Shown: positions 1 through 14,300, numbered from the stretch's first letter. The stretch: DNA of 64,000 nt from Antedon mediterranea (GCF_964355755.1 NC_092671.1:38207304-38271303); one strand, 5' to 3'. Program-made: numbers and translations. Notes: generated by a model not told the origin, from the sequence alone.

Positions 1-103
1 AAACTCTAAAGCAGTTCAACCTGTGAATTTGGTAGTTTATCATTTAGGATTTATAAGTTAATTGTATTAGATTGAAGTGGTTCTTCAAGTTCAACAGTTG
101 CTA

Positions 104-288
104 TTAAGCGTGGTTCCCACTGGCGACGCAACACAAGGACGTAACGCAATGCAAGTGAATTGACCAATCACAAGCGATGGCTTATTCGCTTGTTATTGCT
201 AACTGTCTATAACTTCGCTTGTCATTGGTTAAAACGCTTGCGTTGCGTTTACGTCCTTGCGTTACGTTCTAGTGGGAACCAAGCTTAA
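104..288. mobile_element. Palindromic MITE, family M3, copy 1
   Basis: Inverted ends: TTAAGCGTGGTTCCCACT on the left and AGTGGGAACCAAGCTTAA on the right, with long imperfect arms rich in acgtaacgcaa / ttgcgttacgt. The CG-containing arms stand out in AT-rich DNA. A second copy lies at 29705-29903. Flanking TA or TTAA suggests a cut-and-paste element. Confidence 0.8.
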
Positions 289-1805
289 CCAGGGAATCGT
301 GATTGGAACTCCCTGCTATAACATTGCTATAACATTAACAATACCAATGCCAAGGTAATAATAATAATTTATGATGGTTGTACCAAAATCAAATTACTTA
401 AAATAAACAGCATTGGGTTTCCACATCATATGTAAAATCACACTAAATAACAAATACAAACATACCACAAGCAAAAATAAAAAACCCAATGAGAATAAAT
501 ATAATGGGAAGTGGTCCAAACAAACTATATAACTAATCACCAACAAACATAATATAACATTTTTATTACAAAATTACTGTTTTCACGATAAGAAATAAAT
601 TGAATTAAAATAATAAGATTCATAAAGTTGCACACTTCAAACATAGATTTGTTAAAGAATAAAATAAAAATTAATTTACAAATGTGATGGGCTGTTTGTA
701 GCCTAGAAGCAATTAACTTTATAATTCTATGTAAAATGCTGTCAAGCACTCAAGCACCAATGTTCTAGCTTTTCTATCCTTGAGCAGTAATATTTGTTCT
801 CTAGTGGCGGCACTCTACGAACCAACTTTAAATATAACCCGAGAATGTACGTACAACCGATCCAGTAAAATGGTTACATTCAAGACTACGATTATGTACC
901 ATGTTAAATTAAAATAAAATAAAGTAGATACACCATCATAAATATCAGCATTTCATCAAGCAAAACAGTCATTTGTTTACAGTTCATTCTAAGCAAATTT
1001 TTCTAATAATAACAATCATAAACTTCCTGTAAAGATGAAATTTATTGGTTTTATAGGATGCCAGTTAATTTAATTTAGAATTATTTTTAATTTTGATCTG
1101 CGAAAAAATTAAGAACTGGAAAAGAAATGACAATTATATATAATGTTAAATATAGGCCTAGTCAGTTTTTCTTAAAACTATTGTTATTCCCACTTGGTTT
1201 GTTTCTATACAATGGCAAATTATCACTTTCAGGAGAGGTACTACTTTCTTTTTGGTCAACTGCGCTTACAATAGATCACATCAAATAGTAACATCTCCCT
1301 ACCCTACTTACATCCCAACTTATCACATAAACACAGAAATAAACCTTATTTCTCTGTCAGGATCATTTCAGATTTGAGCAAGTATAATTTTATTTATTAT
1401 TTCAGAATCTTTTTGTATTTTAACTGGGTGCTTGACACAATTAATATTGTAGAATAGTTCATTTGTTCTATGGAATCCATGCAATCATTAATAAAATATT
1501 TAATTATTACATGATTATGAAGATTGAATATTTAGAAATTGACCTATGACCTATAAACATGGAATTTCTTTTAAGGCTACATGAATTAAAATACATGGTG
1601 TTTGCTGATTGGTTGAAAACATTATCATTCAAATTGCTAATTTGAATAACGAGTGGCTGCTCTGTACAGTCATGCTAATTTGTTAATACCACTGATAGTC
1701 TCCGCATTTTTAGCTAAATCCTAATATTTTACAAAAATCTGAAAAAGTGGTTAAACTATAATACACTTTACACACCTTGCCGTCATTCCCAGCTCTTCTA
1801 TACAT
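289..1805. other. AT-rich 3' flank or long 3' UTR, no gene seen
   Basis: Only short unconvincing ORFs occur. There is no recognised domain, RNA gene or repeat beyond scattered AT-rich runs. It may be CLASP 3' UTR or intergenic. Confidence 0.5.
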
Positions 1806-2008
1806 TTTATTATCTTATATCCGCCGGGTATTTAAAAATTCAATTCTCACTTACGTTTATTACAACATTGCACTAAAAGTATTAGAATTGACAACTGTTT
1901 AAAAAATTGAAAACAAAAAAAATGACAATTTATAAATTTTAACCATAAAGAAGAAAGCCATTTTGTAGAACACAGGTTTAATCGAACGTACACAATGTGC
2001 GTTTTATT
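1806..2008 (-). terminator. Candidate CLASP polyadenylation signals
   Basis: On the minus strand, AATAAA occurs at 2008-2003, 1861-1856 and 1811-1806, about 260-460 nt after the stop. In such AT-rich DNA these hexamers are common, so which one, if any, is used cannot be told. Confidence 0.3.
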
Positions 2009-2269
2009 TTTTTCGTATGACTTGCAATGGCCAGCAGAAAAATTAGACCATTTAAAAAAAAGAAATCTATCAAAAACTGTGATCGCAATGCTATAGATAT
2101 CCTGTGGATATTTCATGTCACATTTTACGATATATACACACATGCGAGACAGCGGCCATCCGCCTTATCGATTGATCAGTTAGGAGCTATTTAATATCAA
2201 TCTGTTAGCTCAACACTATGTCAGCATGTTCTCTATAACTTGTGTTTTTATAAGCTGCATATATTTTCT

Positions 2270-2359
2270 TTATCGACTTCCCGTACTGCTCGGTGAAAGG
2301 GGCGCTTGGTTTTGTTTTTCTTGCTGTGCTCGTTTGATGTAAAGATTAAGAAGCTTCAT
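2270..2359 (-). CDS. CLASP: CLASP exon 40, last coding exon and stop (residues 1503-1531)
   Basis: Reads MKLLNLYIKRAQQEKQNQAP then LSPSSTGSR and TAA. MKLLNLYIKRAQ is the invariant C-terminal helix of CLASPs, followed as in mammals by a short polar tail. Acceptor TTTGTTTTCAG. The 3' UTR runs below 2270. Confidence 0.97.
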   Translation of the reverse strand: MKLLNLYIKRAQQEKQNQAPLSPSSTGSR

Positions 2360-5300
2360 CTGAAAACAAAAGAATAATTAATTTATTACAAAAACAAAAA
2401 TGAATCATATTCTTGGGCATTAAGAAAGAAAGAAAATATTGCAGTAATTGTAAATAGAGAATCAAGGAAAGCAATGGTTTGGCTTACTTAGACCCAATTT
2501 ACACTTACTATTTGGGCCGGCCTCATAAAGCTAGTGAAAACTCGCTGGATCAGGCCCAAATAACTTACCCAGGACCCAATTGTAAGGGTAAATGGGGTCT
2601 TATATTCATACACAAAGCCCCATGGGGAGAATTACATACACAAAATACCAACTTTAGATATTGTGTACAGTATAAAATGTCAAAAAATAAATCAGTATTA
2701 AAATGGATAATAGGATGAATATAACATAGGATTTTTTTAAGCTGATTAAAAAAAAGACAAGGCTGTGACATTCATTCATGATTATTTAAGATCGTATAAC
2801 GTACCTTGCTACCAGGAAGATCTTTAAGGTATTCTTTGAGTTCATCTCCAATTGTACAATGAATAGCAACAAGGCAAAAGACACTGGCTTTTCTAACGCT
2901 GCTCTCTTGGTGATCATACGACTAGAAAACGTAAACAAAATCACCTATCATTTAAAGTAATTGTTTAGATTTCGTGTTAATGAGCTTAGCCATGGTAACT
3001 GGTGATCATTCGTGAGCGAGTGGCCAAGCGGTTAAGACAGTGGAACAGTAATTATGTGGCCATAACATGGGTAAGTGCTCGAGGCTCACTCGCTCCATGG
3101 TTCTGGTGGTAGAACAAGTCTTCTCGGATAAGGACTATAAACCGTTCAGTTTACACATCTAGCTCATATACACTTTAAAGAACCTGGTACATCTTTCGAG
3201 ACTAGGAGGGTGTTAGCTAGATAATAGTACATCACAGCAACTTTTTCCCTTACCTTTAGGAGCACTGGTACAACTTCAGCAATTACATCAAGTACGTAAG
3301 TTTCATCCATAAGTTCAATGACTTTTGTTAACATTTTAATAGCAGCTTGATTGATTGGGTAATCAGCCGTCTGAATAATGGGACAGAGGACGCGAACGCA
3401 TTGTTCAGGAGGGATTGAGTTGGCTAGAGTCGCTGACGTGTCTTCCGCAGCACGTACAACCTGAAAGAACATAAATGAAATAAATATCAAAGTGATAAAC
3501 ATAGAAAAGCAGCAACTTAAAGGGGAAATTTGAAATAGCAACTGAAAGGAGAAATTTGAAATAATCAGCAACTTAAAAGGGAAATTTGAAATAATCAGCA
3601 ACTTAAAGGGGAAATTAGAAATAAACAGCAACTTAAAGGGGAAATTAGAAATAAACAGCAACTTAAAGGGGACATTTGAAATTATCAGCAACTTAAAGGG
3701 TACACTGGATTGTGCATTATAAATTAAAACAAAGACATGTTTGTTACCTCTGTTTGTGAATCCTTATGAGCTTCAAGAATTTTGAGAATGGTTAATTCTA
3801 CGTAGTCTTTGAAACGATCTGGTTGGTTGCGTAGAATCTCTCGCAGAACTCTTAAAGCAAGAGCTCTGATTGTTGCCTACAATAAAATTATGAAAGTGAT
3901 GTGATCATATATGGACATAATGATGTCATATTATCACTTACATATTTGGGCATATCCCTACCATATTTGGGCAGAGCTTTACTTTCTATATTCTATGTAT
4001 TGTATGGAGTTCTCTGATTGGTTGATTATCACATGGCTTGCATAATACTTGGATCCATCCTCACTTTCAGGTGGTACATTGCATGTTCAGGGTTTTTATA
4101 AACATTTTAAGAATTTTTAAGAAATGCAAGGCTGGTATTCGAAAACCAACCTGTAACGGCCTTACTATGAGAACATATTCCAAGCTTCATTGATATTCAC
4201 AGTATGTGTTAAGGCGAACTCAGACAGCATCGTACGACAAGGCCCGACGAAACATCTTGACTCATCAGAGCTGTCTGAGTTAAATCCTGACGAGACCAGT
4301 CATCTTGAGATAGAATGTCGGGCGTAGTTTTTAAGTCTTTGTGAGAACTTTAAACATGTTTCATTTTCTCCAGACAAGATGACTCATTGGGCCTCGTCAT
4401 ACAACGTTGTCTGAGTTGGCGTTTATGAAACAAATAAAAGATGTTTTATTACCTCTGAATCTCCAAGTGTTTCCAACATAAGAAGCAGAACCGTTTTGAA
4501 ATGGTCGTCCCACATAGTCAAGCTGTTCTCACGTGTTAAGCGAATTAATTGAATCATGGCTGCCTTCCTTTCCTCAAATCTGGTGATAATAAACAAAATA
4601 TAAATTACAGTATGTATGTGGCTGTGATGGTTAAAGGGTCTGTGCTGGAACAGATGTGAAAGACCCTTTAAGCTCTGTCTATACTATCAAATTTCAAACT
4701 AGTTTGACAAAAAAAGTTTGATGTGCTCAAATATGGTAGTAATATACCCAAATATGGTAGTGATATGACATCATCATGTCCATATATGGGCACATCACAT
4801 TTTGTTGTCACATAAAGTTTGATATTGAAGACAGGGGTTTATAAGGAAATGCTACTTAGACCAAATCACTTTCAAACTAAAACTTAAGACCTTAATTTAC
4901 CCCGAGCCCGAGAAACATTATTTCAACATCTCAAAAAAGTTTAAATCCTTCGTTTTTTCCTCCCGAGAACATTTTCAGAAAGCTCTGAATAAACTTCCAT
5001 ACAATATTTTATATTTTAGATATGTTTTTTCTACAATTACTTTAATATAAAGGTGTTTCATTTAGGGACCACAGTGGAAATAAGTTGCTTTTGTACTTTT
5101 CATTTTGTAAGCAAACAAAGTTACCTTTCATTGTGATTGGACAATTCTTTCAACAAAGGAACAAATGCATCTGTCACGTCATCTGGAATAGCTAGAAAGA
5201 GACAAACAAAACAATGAAAGCACTTAGAAACTGAGTGAAGTACTCGGTAAAATATATCAGGGAAAATATTAGTTGGAGAGAGAGGGCACACTGCTTGATA

Positions 5301-8300
5301 TTTTATAAATGGGTAAATGGGGGAATAACCTGCGACTTGCAGTCTACTGGGCTGAATTGCGCACAGGTGTGGACGATACATATCACATCTTTCTTCTCCC
5401 CCCAAGGGTCCGATTGTTTTGAGTGCTGCCACCAAACAGCCCCTGTTCGCAACAACAGGGGCTGAATGGACCAGTACACCAGGGTAAACCCCTACTCCTT
5501 CGAAAAATGTACTGGGTTCCCAGATGGGTATATTGGAACTCAAGTTTTGTTTTGTTTTGTTTTTTTTTCTTTTTTTTAGTCTTTGATAGTTGTATACTCC
5601 CTCTAGGAGAACAGTCTTGTACTGAAGTGGTCAACCAGTATAAAGAAGATATACATAAATAAATTGAACTAGACTTGAACTCGTCACTTTGACGAGTTAG
5701 TTATCCGCACCACAAACGCTGCGTGCAAGTCATACGTTAGATTTTTTGCACAGAGAAAAATATGGCATTATGACCTGAACTGAAGAATATGATATGTTCT
5801 TTAGTGCTGCTGAATTCTGTCAATTTTGTGTCATATAGTATATACAGTATAAACCGTATTGTCTGCATACATGTTACATACAGTGTAGAATAGGTGAAAT
5901 TACGGGACCCGCCATTTATTCCAATTTTTAACATGGCGACGGTATCAAAATGAAAAACTAAGATAGTAATTTCGGCAGGAAATTATCTCAGCAACAACAT
6001 ATTACCGTGTAGAAGAAATTTGAATACGTAAAATATAGATGCGCGCTCTTTTAAATGTGATGAACTATGACGGAAATTATGAAAATACGACTTTTTATAT
6101 TCAACTGGCCATATGATGACGTTAAAACATCTGATTGGCAAAAAGTTAACATAAATTCGTATCTACAATCCAATAGCTGCCAGTAAACGTTTTACCCATG
6201 ATTATCACTTTTTATTCTGACGCGCTATAACAGATTGAAATTTACTGTAAAGGTGAAAATAAGTGACCCACGTTATTTACATTTTTAGACATGATGACGT
6301 CATAAGAATTAAAATATTTTTAACTCATGCGAAAGATAGTTGATTGACCTAGAAAATATCAAAATCGGGGTGAAAATGGATAACGGATAAGTGGAGATGC
6401 GCTCTATTAAATGTGATGTAATATGACGAAAGAAATAAAAATCCTATATTTTATATTTGGGTGGCCATACGATGACGTTACAATGTCCGGTTAGCCATAT
6501 TAATGCATGATCTGATATCTCCTACTCATGAACTTCCAGAATATGCAAGAAAAATAACTTTCACCGTTTAGTTTAGAAACTATAAGTGTTTAAAAAAAGG
6601 TATAATTTTGACAAATTTTGAGGAATTTTTGAACTTTTTCATCAAAAACGCACGTAAATTATCCAATTCGACGTGCCCGTATGACGTAATTGTAAGTCGA
6701 AATTATTCAAAAGTTGGTAAAATTACTAGACAAGGCTGGAAAAACATAAATTACGTGAAAAAAAATGTCTTCAACGCTACGTGCGCATCACGCGCGTAAA
6801 AAATCGCGCGCGCGTGGGAATTTTGTACATGCTCAAAATGACATGAAACGCGTAGAAAGTTGATTAGAAATTGAAATTTCGCATTTTGAAATTTTAAACG
6901 CGCGTGCGCGTAACTTCGTGTGAAACATGCCATTTTTTTCTCACAGTCAGTTAGCGCAAGATATAACTTAAACTTTTGCTAAGCTTCAATTTAAATTGTT
7001 ATATTGTTTTTGATCTATGTTAAATACGCGAAATTCATAAAAACGCATGTAAGTCATGTTGCGCAACTCTGATGTCATTCACAATAGGAGGTGCACAATT
7101 TCACGTGAATGCCCACATGTTGACAAAGTTATAAAATGTTATGTTTACACGTTTTTGAGTTACGCGAGACACAAAATTGACAGAAAGAAAGAATAATACA
7201 GGAAAAAAAAAAGAAAAAAAAAAAAAAGATGATTTCATACAGTTACAAGGAGTTATCCGCTGAATGCGGATAACTAATGATAATGATGAACTGTCTTACC
7301 TCCACCATACTCTTCTTCATCATACAACATTGAATCTGTCAACGCACCTCTACTTGATCTTAAATTCTATAAATAATATCAGTTAATGTTATTAAAGATG
7401 TATTGTTTCCCAAAAACATGAAAAATAAAGATTAATAAAATCAATTAAATAGGCCATTTTACAGTTTTAATAAAGTTATTCACTTTTTTCCAAAAAATAT
7501 TATTATTTCACTTATAAAAAGACAAAAGAAACGGTTAATCCAACCAAAAACCATTGTCAATTTAAGACCATTTAAGTATCTTTTGCTTTAAATTACATTT
7601 TTTCAGGTTAACACTTTTTTTTTTGATCCAGTTTTCGGTCAAAGTGAGTAACTATTACATGACATTAAAATGGTATAATTCAACAAAAAATGTGAAAACA
7701 ACAATTTTTTTTAGGGGGAAAATATATCTTTAAAATTATTCAAAACATAGTTATGTTGTTTTAAAGTTTCTTTTTTAAAATATGAATATATATTTAGTAT
7801 ATCTGAGTGTTAATACTAATAAATAAGGGCAACATAACATTTTTAAACAAATTTCTAACAAAAATGTGCATATAATTAGTTACAAATTGATCATAAAATG
7901 TTAGCATAATGGATTTATGTAATAAACATTAAATTAAAAATATTATGGTTAAACTTTGATTGGGCCATACACTCACAATAGTAGGAGTGAAGATGAAATA
8001 TTAAAATTATGTTGAATTACTACAAAAATTAAAACAAAATGAGTTACAAGTTACAATGAATGTTAAGCCCTGTCTACACTATCGATCTAGTTTGACAAAA
8101 ACAGTGTGATATGCCCAAATATGGTAGTGATATGACATCATCATGTCCATATATGGGCACCTCACATTTGTTTTGTCACATAAAGTTTTATAGTATAGAC
8201 AGAGCATTATACTGTTATCTTAATTGGCTATAAAAGTGTACTTAACAGAGGTACTTATTTCTCTAAAAATAGAGAAAACACAATTTCAAAATATAATGAC

Positions 8301-11300
8301 ATTAGACATTAGAAACCATTATACGATGAGTGCGGAGGGAAATTTATATTAAGTTACAAAATTAGTATAATGATAAAAATAAATGGTTGTCCCTTAAATA
8401 CTGCGATAAACAATAATTTGAACAATTTGTGAAGGTGTTAGCGGTATAGTAAAAATTTAACCAAAATGAATGTAATTTGTTTAGTTAGTGTGCAAAATTT
8501 TTGTTAACCAATAAATTTTAGATGTTTTTGTTTTATAAAATTACACTAACTTGTACCGGATAATTTGATAAGCTAATTGGACTATCAGGACGAGAGACAT
8601 TTTGACGGCCGGTTGTCAGAAATACGTCATCTTCAACCGATGAAATTGTGCGAAAATCGGAAAACTTGTGAATTCCCTCCGAACTATCAATCAGAATTTC
8701 AGGCATGTAAGGGGGGCGTTTGGCTACCTCACTGCCGTTCATTCGGCCGTTGCGTACGTAACCGGTGTCCATATCGCCACGGCTGCTAAACGTGTAGTTT
8801 TGAATTTCAGCTGTTGTTTTCTGTAGAGACTTATAAACTTCTTCCGAGTTCATATTGTTGTCTATTTCATCGTAGTGATTTGACGTAGACGAACTAAAAC
8901 GTGGTGACGACTCAACGGAGCGTGGTGACCTCTGCAATGTTGACCTTGGAGATGACCTTTTAGCTTCCTCTGCCATTTTCTATAAATGAATAAAACATAA
9001 TAAAAAAAAATCAATATTTAAATAAAAGAAATATTGGAGGTTGTTGGATTAAACTTACCGATTGACACATTCCAAAATATTTAAATAGTTTACAGGTGGT
9101 GGGGTTACATTATGTAAATTTTCTGATGACATTTTCAAGGCGTATTGGGTGCTATGAAGATGCCACATAGACAGTGCATTGGTTGCTCACACGTGTTGAA
9201 GCGAATGACAACAACAAAACATACATTTTACACAAAAAAATGTCAATTATAGTAATGCACCAAAATAAAAAAATAATCATTTTCTTGTAAAAACCAAGTT
9301 CAAAATTATTAATAAACCGTAAAATATATAATTTTCATTAATAAACGTAGAAATTATAAGAAAATGTCAAATCTAAGAAAACCAATTTTGATAAATAAGA
9401 ATTAAAACACAATTACAATTAAAAAATATACACTATAAAGATTGATGGTTTGTTTTAATAAGTAGTTATAAATCACGATTTATTTTAATTATTTTACTTT
9501 TTCGTACAATATTAGAAGATATTTGTAACATAAAAGGCCATTTTATCTACTATTTAAAAATTAATTTGGGAAGAGTGCATATAAAAGTCAGTTCAGCTGG
9601 TTGTTGCGTATTTCATTATAATATATTAGTAAACCAATGTAAAGCAGCGGCCCGTTATTAGGACTTTATATCATGACAACACAGATAAGTTTGCGCACAA
9701 TCGGACACTTAAATGGCCATACTAAGTTATTTGATATCTATACGTTTTGTAGATCTCTGTCACAATGTTTTTTTCTCTCTATATTAGTGACTGTGGGATA
9801 TAGATATAATATTCTGCTGCTGATAAGTGTTAGAAGTTTTCCACTAAACTAAATGTATTATTACTAGAGTATCGCACAAACAAACATGTTTATTGAAATA
9901 TAAAATAATCTATAAAGTTAAAGCATACTGAATACTGATTTGTTAGTAAAGCTCTGTCCACACTATCAAACTTTATGTGATGTGCCCATATGTGGATGTG
10001 ATGATGTCATATCAATACCATATTTGAGCATATCACTACCATATTTGGCAACACATTTTTTTTGTCAAACTAGTTTGATAATGTAGACAGAGCTTAATAC
10101 AGGCATCTTCTAAATGGAACCGCCTTCTTTGATTGCCTATGATTACATATGATGTTATATCAGAGTCATGTAATATAATATTGTTCATAATTTTAGATTG
10201 AAATTAAATTTTACATTTAATTTGGTATTTTTAGATTTTTGTCATAGACATTTACAAATTAAATAAATCACAAACAACGATTAGCATTTATATGTTTTGA
10301 GAAGAATTGATAAAATGGTAACTGTATAGTACATTCCATACCTAGTGGATAAAATATGATTTAACACAGTAGAAACACTCCTGAACTGTTCCAAAAAAGG
10401 TGACATTGTTTAAAGCACTTTTATGTCAATGAAACACTTTATCCTATTGGAATGTATGATGGGGTTTGTAGTGACAATGTAAACAGTTTTATATCAACAG
10501 AAAATTATATTATGTTATTTATACTGATCACCATATTGGTTATATATTAAAATATCCAGCATGCCCACATAGGTAATAAGTACATGCTTATTATTGTAGT
10601 GTAACTAAGTTTGTTATTGTTTCCATGGAATCTCTATGGTTACAATACATAACCATGGCAATATTTTATGGTTATTGTATTCAGGCAATCTCTATGGTTA
10701 CAATCTATAACCATGGCAATATTCTATGGTTACTGTTTCCGTGGAATCTCCATGGTTATAATGCATAACCATGGCAATATTAACAGGATAGTACATTTGT
10801 AGAAAAAAATATATGTAACCATTGTAAATTCTATGGTTACAATCAAATGTAACAATAAAATAAAACATATGATTAATTTGAACTGCAATTATTATATAAT
10901 CATTTAATATTATTCTAATTGGAATTATTACTAATTATATTAATGAAAACAGATGTATGATATCTAAACCATTAACAGTAAATAAGGAAATATGCTAATG
11001 AGGTCATATGCTAATGAGACAACACACTAGTGAGAGACATACACATGCGCGTAAGAAGCATGCAGCAAGAATCCACTTGCAGTAATCTGCAGTAATCTAG
11101 TCTAATGGAATGCAGTATAAAGCCACACAAAGAAAAGCATAGATAAAATAAGCCAACAAAAAGTAAAAATCACTAAAAAAAACAAAATGTAAATACATAT
11201 GCATGAAGCAGAAAGCAGAAAACTAAAGACTTGATTATAAATAAAAACATAAAGTGAAAAGCAAAGTGACAAAAAAAATGCACATAAGGGCTTTATTTCC

Positions 11301-14300
11301 CTCTTTTCTGATTGGCCGATGTATATTACCTCATTCCCGTGTGTTGCGGTACTACGCATGTAATTACGCAAAAGCTTCGTAACTCCTTCCTAGAACGGGA
11401 CAGAGACAAAGAATGACAAGCTTTGTCGGTTGCACAAGCAAAATACCGACTACAATTCCAATTTTAATAGTATACTACAAGCATCTAAATATAGCAGATA
11501 ATAGACTTTAAAATACTACGCGATTTATGAATAAATGCATTTTATATCAATGATATTTTTAAGTTTAATTTAAAAAGTTTGGTATGTCAACTGAATATTG
11601 AACAATATTAATTTTATTATATCAATAATATTATTTTTAAAAATGATACAAAAATTGGGTTGAGATTTTATTTTAAAGATTAAACATCTATTTCAGATAT
11701 TAATTTACTTAAGAATTTGAAGAAAATTTGTAAAAAATATCTGAATGTAGTGATAGTATGATCGCACTATTTGGCAACTATTAAGCAATAGAGCGTAAAC
11801 AAACGTCTGCACACGCTCACAAACCAATTGGCATTACGACAGCTTCTCTGAATACTTATATCAGCAATGCTAATCGGTTTGTAATGTAATGTTTGTTATG
11901 CTTTCACTCTTCATAGTTTTTGTGTCATGAAATAGAGCTTTATATGGTGCAATAGTACATTGCTATTGCACTTTAAGTAGTGCAATAGCACTTTATGTAC
12001 TGCAATAGCACTTTAAATAGTAGTGCAATAGCACTTTAAATAGTAGTGCAATAGCACTTTAAATGGTGCAATAGCACTTTAAAGTAGTGCAACAGCACTT
12101 TTAAGTAGTGCAATAGTATTTTTAAGTAATGCAATAGCACTTTTAAGTAGTGCAATAGCACTTTATGACACACTAATTCCAGTTGAATTTTCTTAATACT
12201 TAATAGCCAGTGAATTGGAAGAATTGTCTGCGTAATAGACCAATGTTTGTGAAAGGTCACTATAAATGAATGATAAAAGGTCCATTTAAAAACCATAATG
12301 AATGAAATGCAAAATAATCAAACTTAGCAGAGTGAATTCACTAGAACAAGGTTGATCACAAAAAATTAAATTAAAGAACAAAATATTAAATAAAAGTGGG
12401 ACTATAAAAGCAAAGAGTAAACAAAATCAACAAAGGGTATTAAGAGTGGATAAAATAATATAATTGCATGGCTAAATAACAGGCAAACTATGGTCACATC
12501 TTCACTCCTAATTTACAGTGCCTAAACTCAAAATTAAAATTTACTAAACATTTATACTGTAACAATTATATAATGATGATAATTTACAATCAATTCGTAT
12601 TTATAACACAAAATTATTTACTTTATAAAATCAACTAAAATTTTAAGTGACCGTATAATTTATTAAAACATTTCCTAATACTAATATTCAAAGGATATTA
12701 TATGTGATTATTTCTATCATTATTTAATTTTAATTTTCCTGAACAAGATTTGTGAATGGAATGAAATTAGAAATGATGTTAATTTCCCATGTTTTAAAAT
12801 GAGATTATACATTTTGTGCAAAGATATTTTATGAATAAAATACTAGTTTTAAGCAAAAACTTAAGTGTTTATATTTCCCAGCTAATCTATAATATGACCT
12901 AATTAGTTATGCATGACAAATTATACTTTGCAACCAATCAGATTTCAGATTAAATATACACAATTTCATCTTAATTAAATCAATTAATCTTGTTTTAATA
13001 GTAGATATCTTTTAAAGAAATGTTCATACTGGATAAATATTTTATCATTATCAATGATAAAAGGTTAGTTTATAGTTTTTAAGTTAAATTTTTAGTGAAT
13101 GTACTCTTGCAACTTCTTCATTGTAAATGTATTATAATATTGCTTGCTAGATAGGAACAAAGACTTTCTTAAGAGTAAATGCTCAAGAGAGATATGGAAT
13201 AAAGTTGCACAAGTAAGAGAGCATTCAGTACATAAGATAAGTACAACTTACCTGGAATGTTTTGGGCAGTACTGATAACATAGAACTGAACTCGGGCGTG
13301 TTTAATTCAAACAATGCAATAAGAACTGCTTGAGAAGCCTACAAAAGAGAAGCATGAATTAGACACACAAAATATATATTTATTACGGCCATACTGCGTT
13401 GAAACACCGGTTCTCGTCAGATCACCGAAGTTAAGCAACGTTGGGCCCGGTTGCGTTCTGGATGGGAGACCGTCTAGAAATCGTGGCGGGTGCTGTATAT
13501 ACTGGAGAGTGATGGTGTAATGGTAATATCGGACTAGCATGTGATAGGCATGGGTTCGAGGTTATCTGTACCATACTAATTGCATCCTTAGGCAAGATGC
13601 TTTACTCTCATTGCCTAATCTGGTAGGCGCTGCACTGCTGGCTGCCGTGGGTCCGTGGAGGGCCTAATCCGAATTTCCTCACTGAGGACAAATAATAATA
13701 CAAAAATACAACCAAAAAAAAAAAATACAAAATATATATATATATATAATGCGAAATTTATATAGCGCTATTTCGTGAAGATCAAAGCGCTGTGGACTTA
13801 CACCTTTTCACGCCATGCCAGCCAACAACAGCGCCATTAGGTCTGTCCATGACAGTGGCTCAGTGTGTATACTAGTACACCGGGGTAATCCCTTACTCAT
13901 CTCGAAAGATGTACTAGGTTCTTTAAAGTGCAGACAAGCAATATGCATACACTGGACCTACGGTTTATAGTTCTTATCCGACAAGACTTGTTCTACAACC
14001 AGAACCATGGAGCGAGTGAGCCTTGAAGCTTTGCCGATGTTATGGCTATGGATTATGGTTTCACTGTCTTAACCGCTCGGCCACTCACTCCGTATAATAT
14101 AAATATAACTCTGGTTAAGGACGAGAGTATTGATTGAGAACAGTAGTACAAACCTTTCTAACATCAGCACTCTTAGCCTCACTGGTCCAGCTTATGATGC
14201 GTGACACGGCAAGTCTAGTCTCACTGGAGTTAGCAAATTCAGACGGATCCATCAATCTGGTTAAGTTCTCCAAATAATTCAACATTGATACTTTTACCTG

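Larger units (their letters stand above)
8980..13251. other. Intron 32-33 (4.3 kb)
   Basis: Contains an M1 copy, the 60-bp and 20-bp tandem repeats and otherwise AT-rich sequence. I looked for the GATKLLHNHL-type exon of mammals and did not find it. An unexplained ORF with a good donor lies at 9059-9132. Confidence 0.6.

Noticed and set aside
1847-2143. 98-codon minus-strand ORF after the CLASP stop
   Set aside because: AT-rich, no known similarity, lies in the expected 3' UTR; likely chance.
13385-13501. Functional 5S rRNA gene
   Set aside because: It has several differences from 5S rRNA, is fused to a tRNA-like unit and SINE body, and is flanked by target duplications.
14020-14092. tRNA-Ser or tRNA-Leu gene (also at 3011-3095, 35930-35995, 59035-59098, 27820-27912)
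   Set aside because: A and B boxes are present but stems do not pair properly and each continues into a repeated SINE body.
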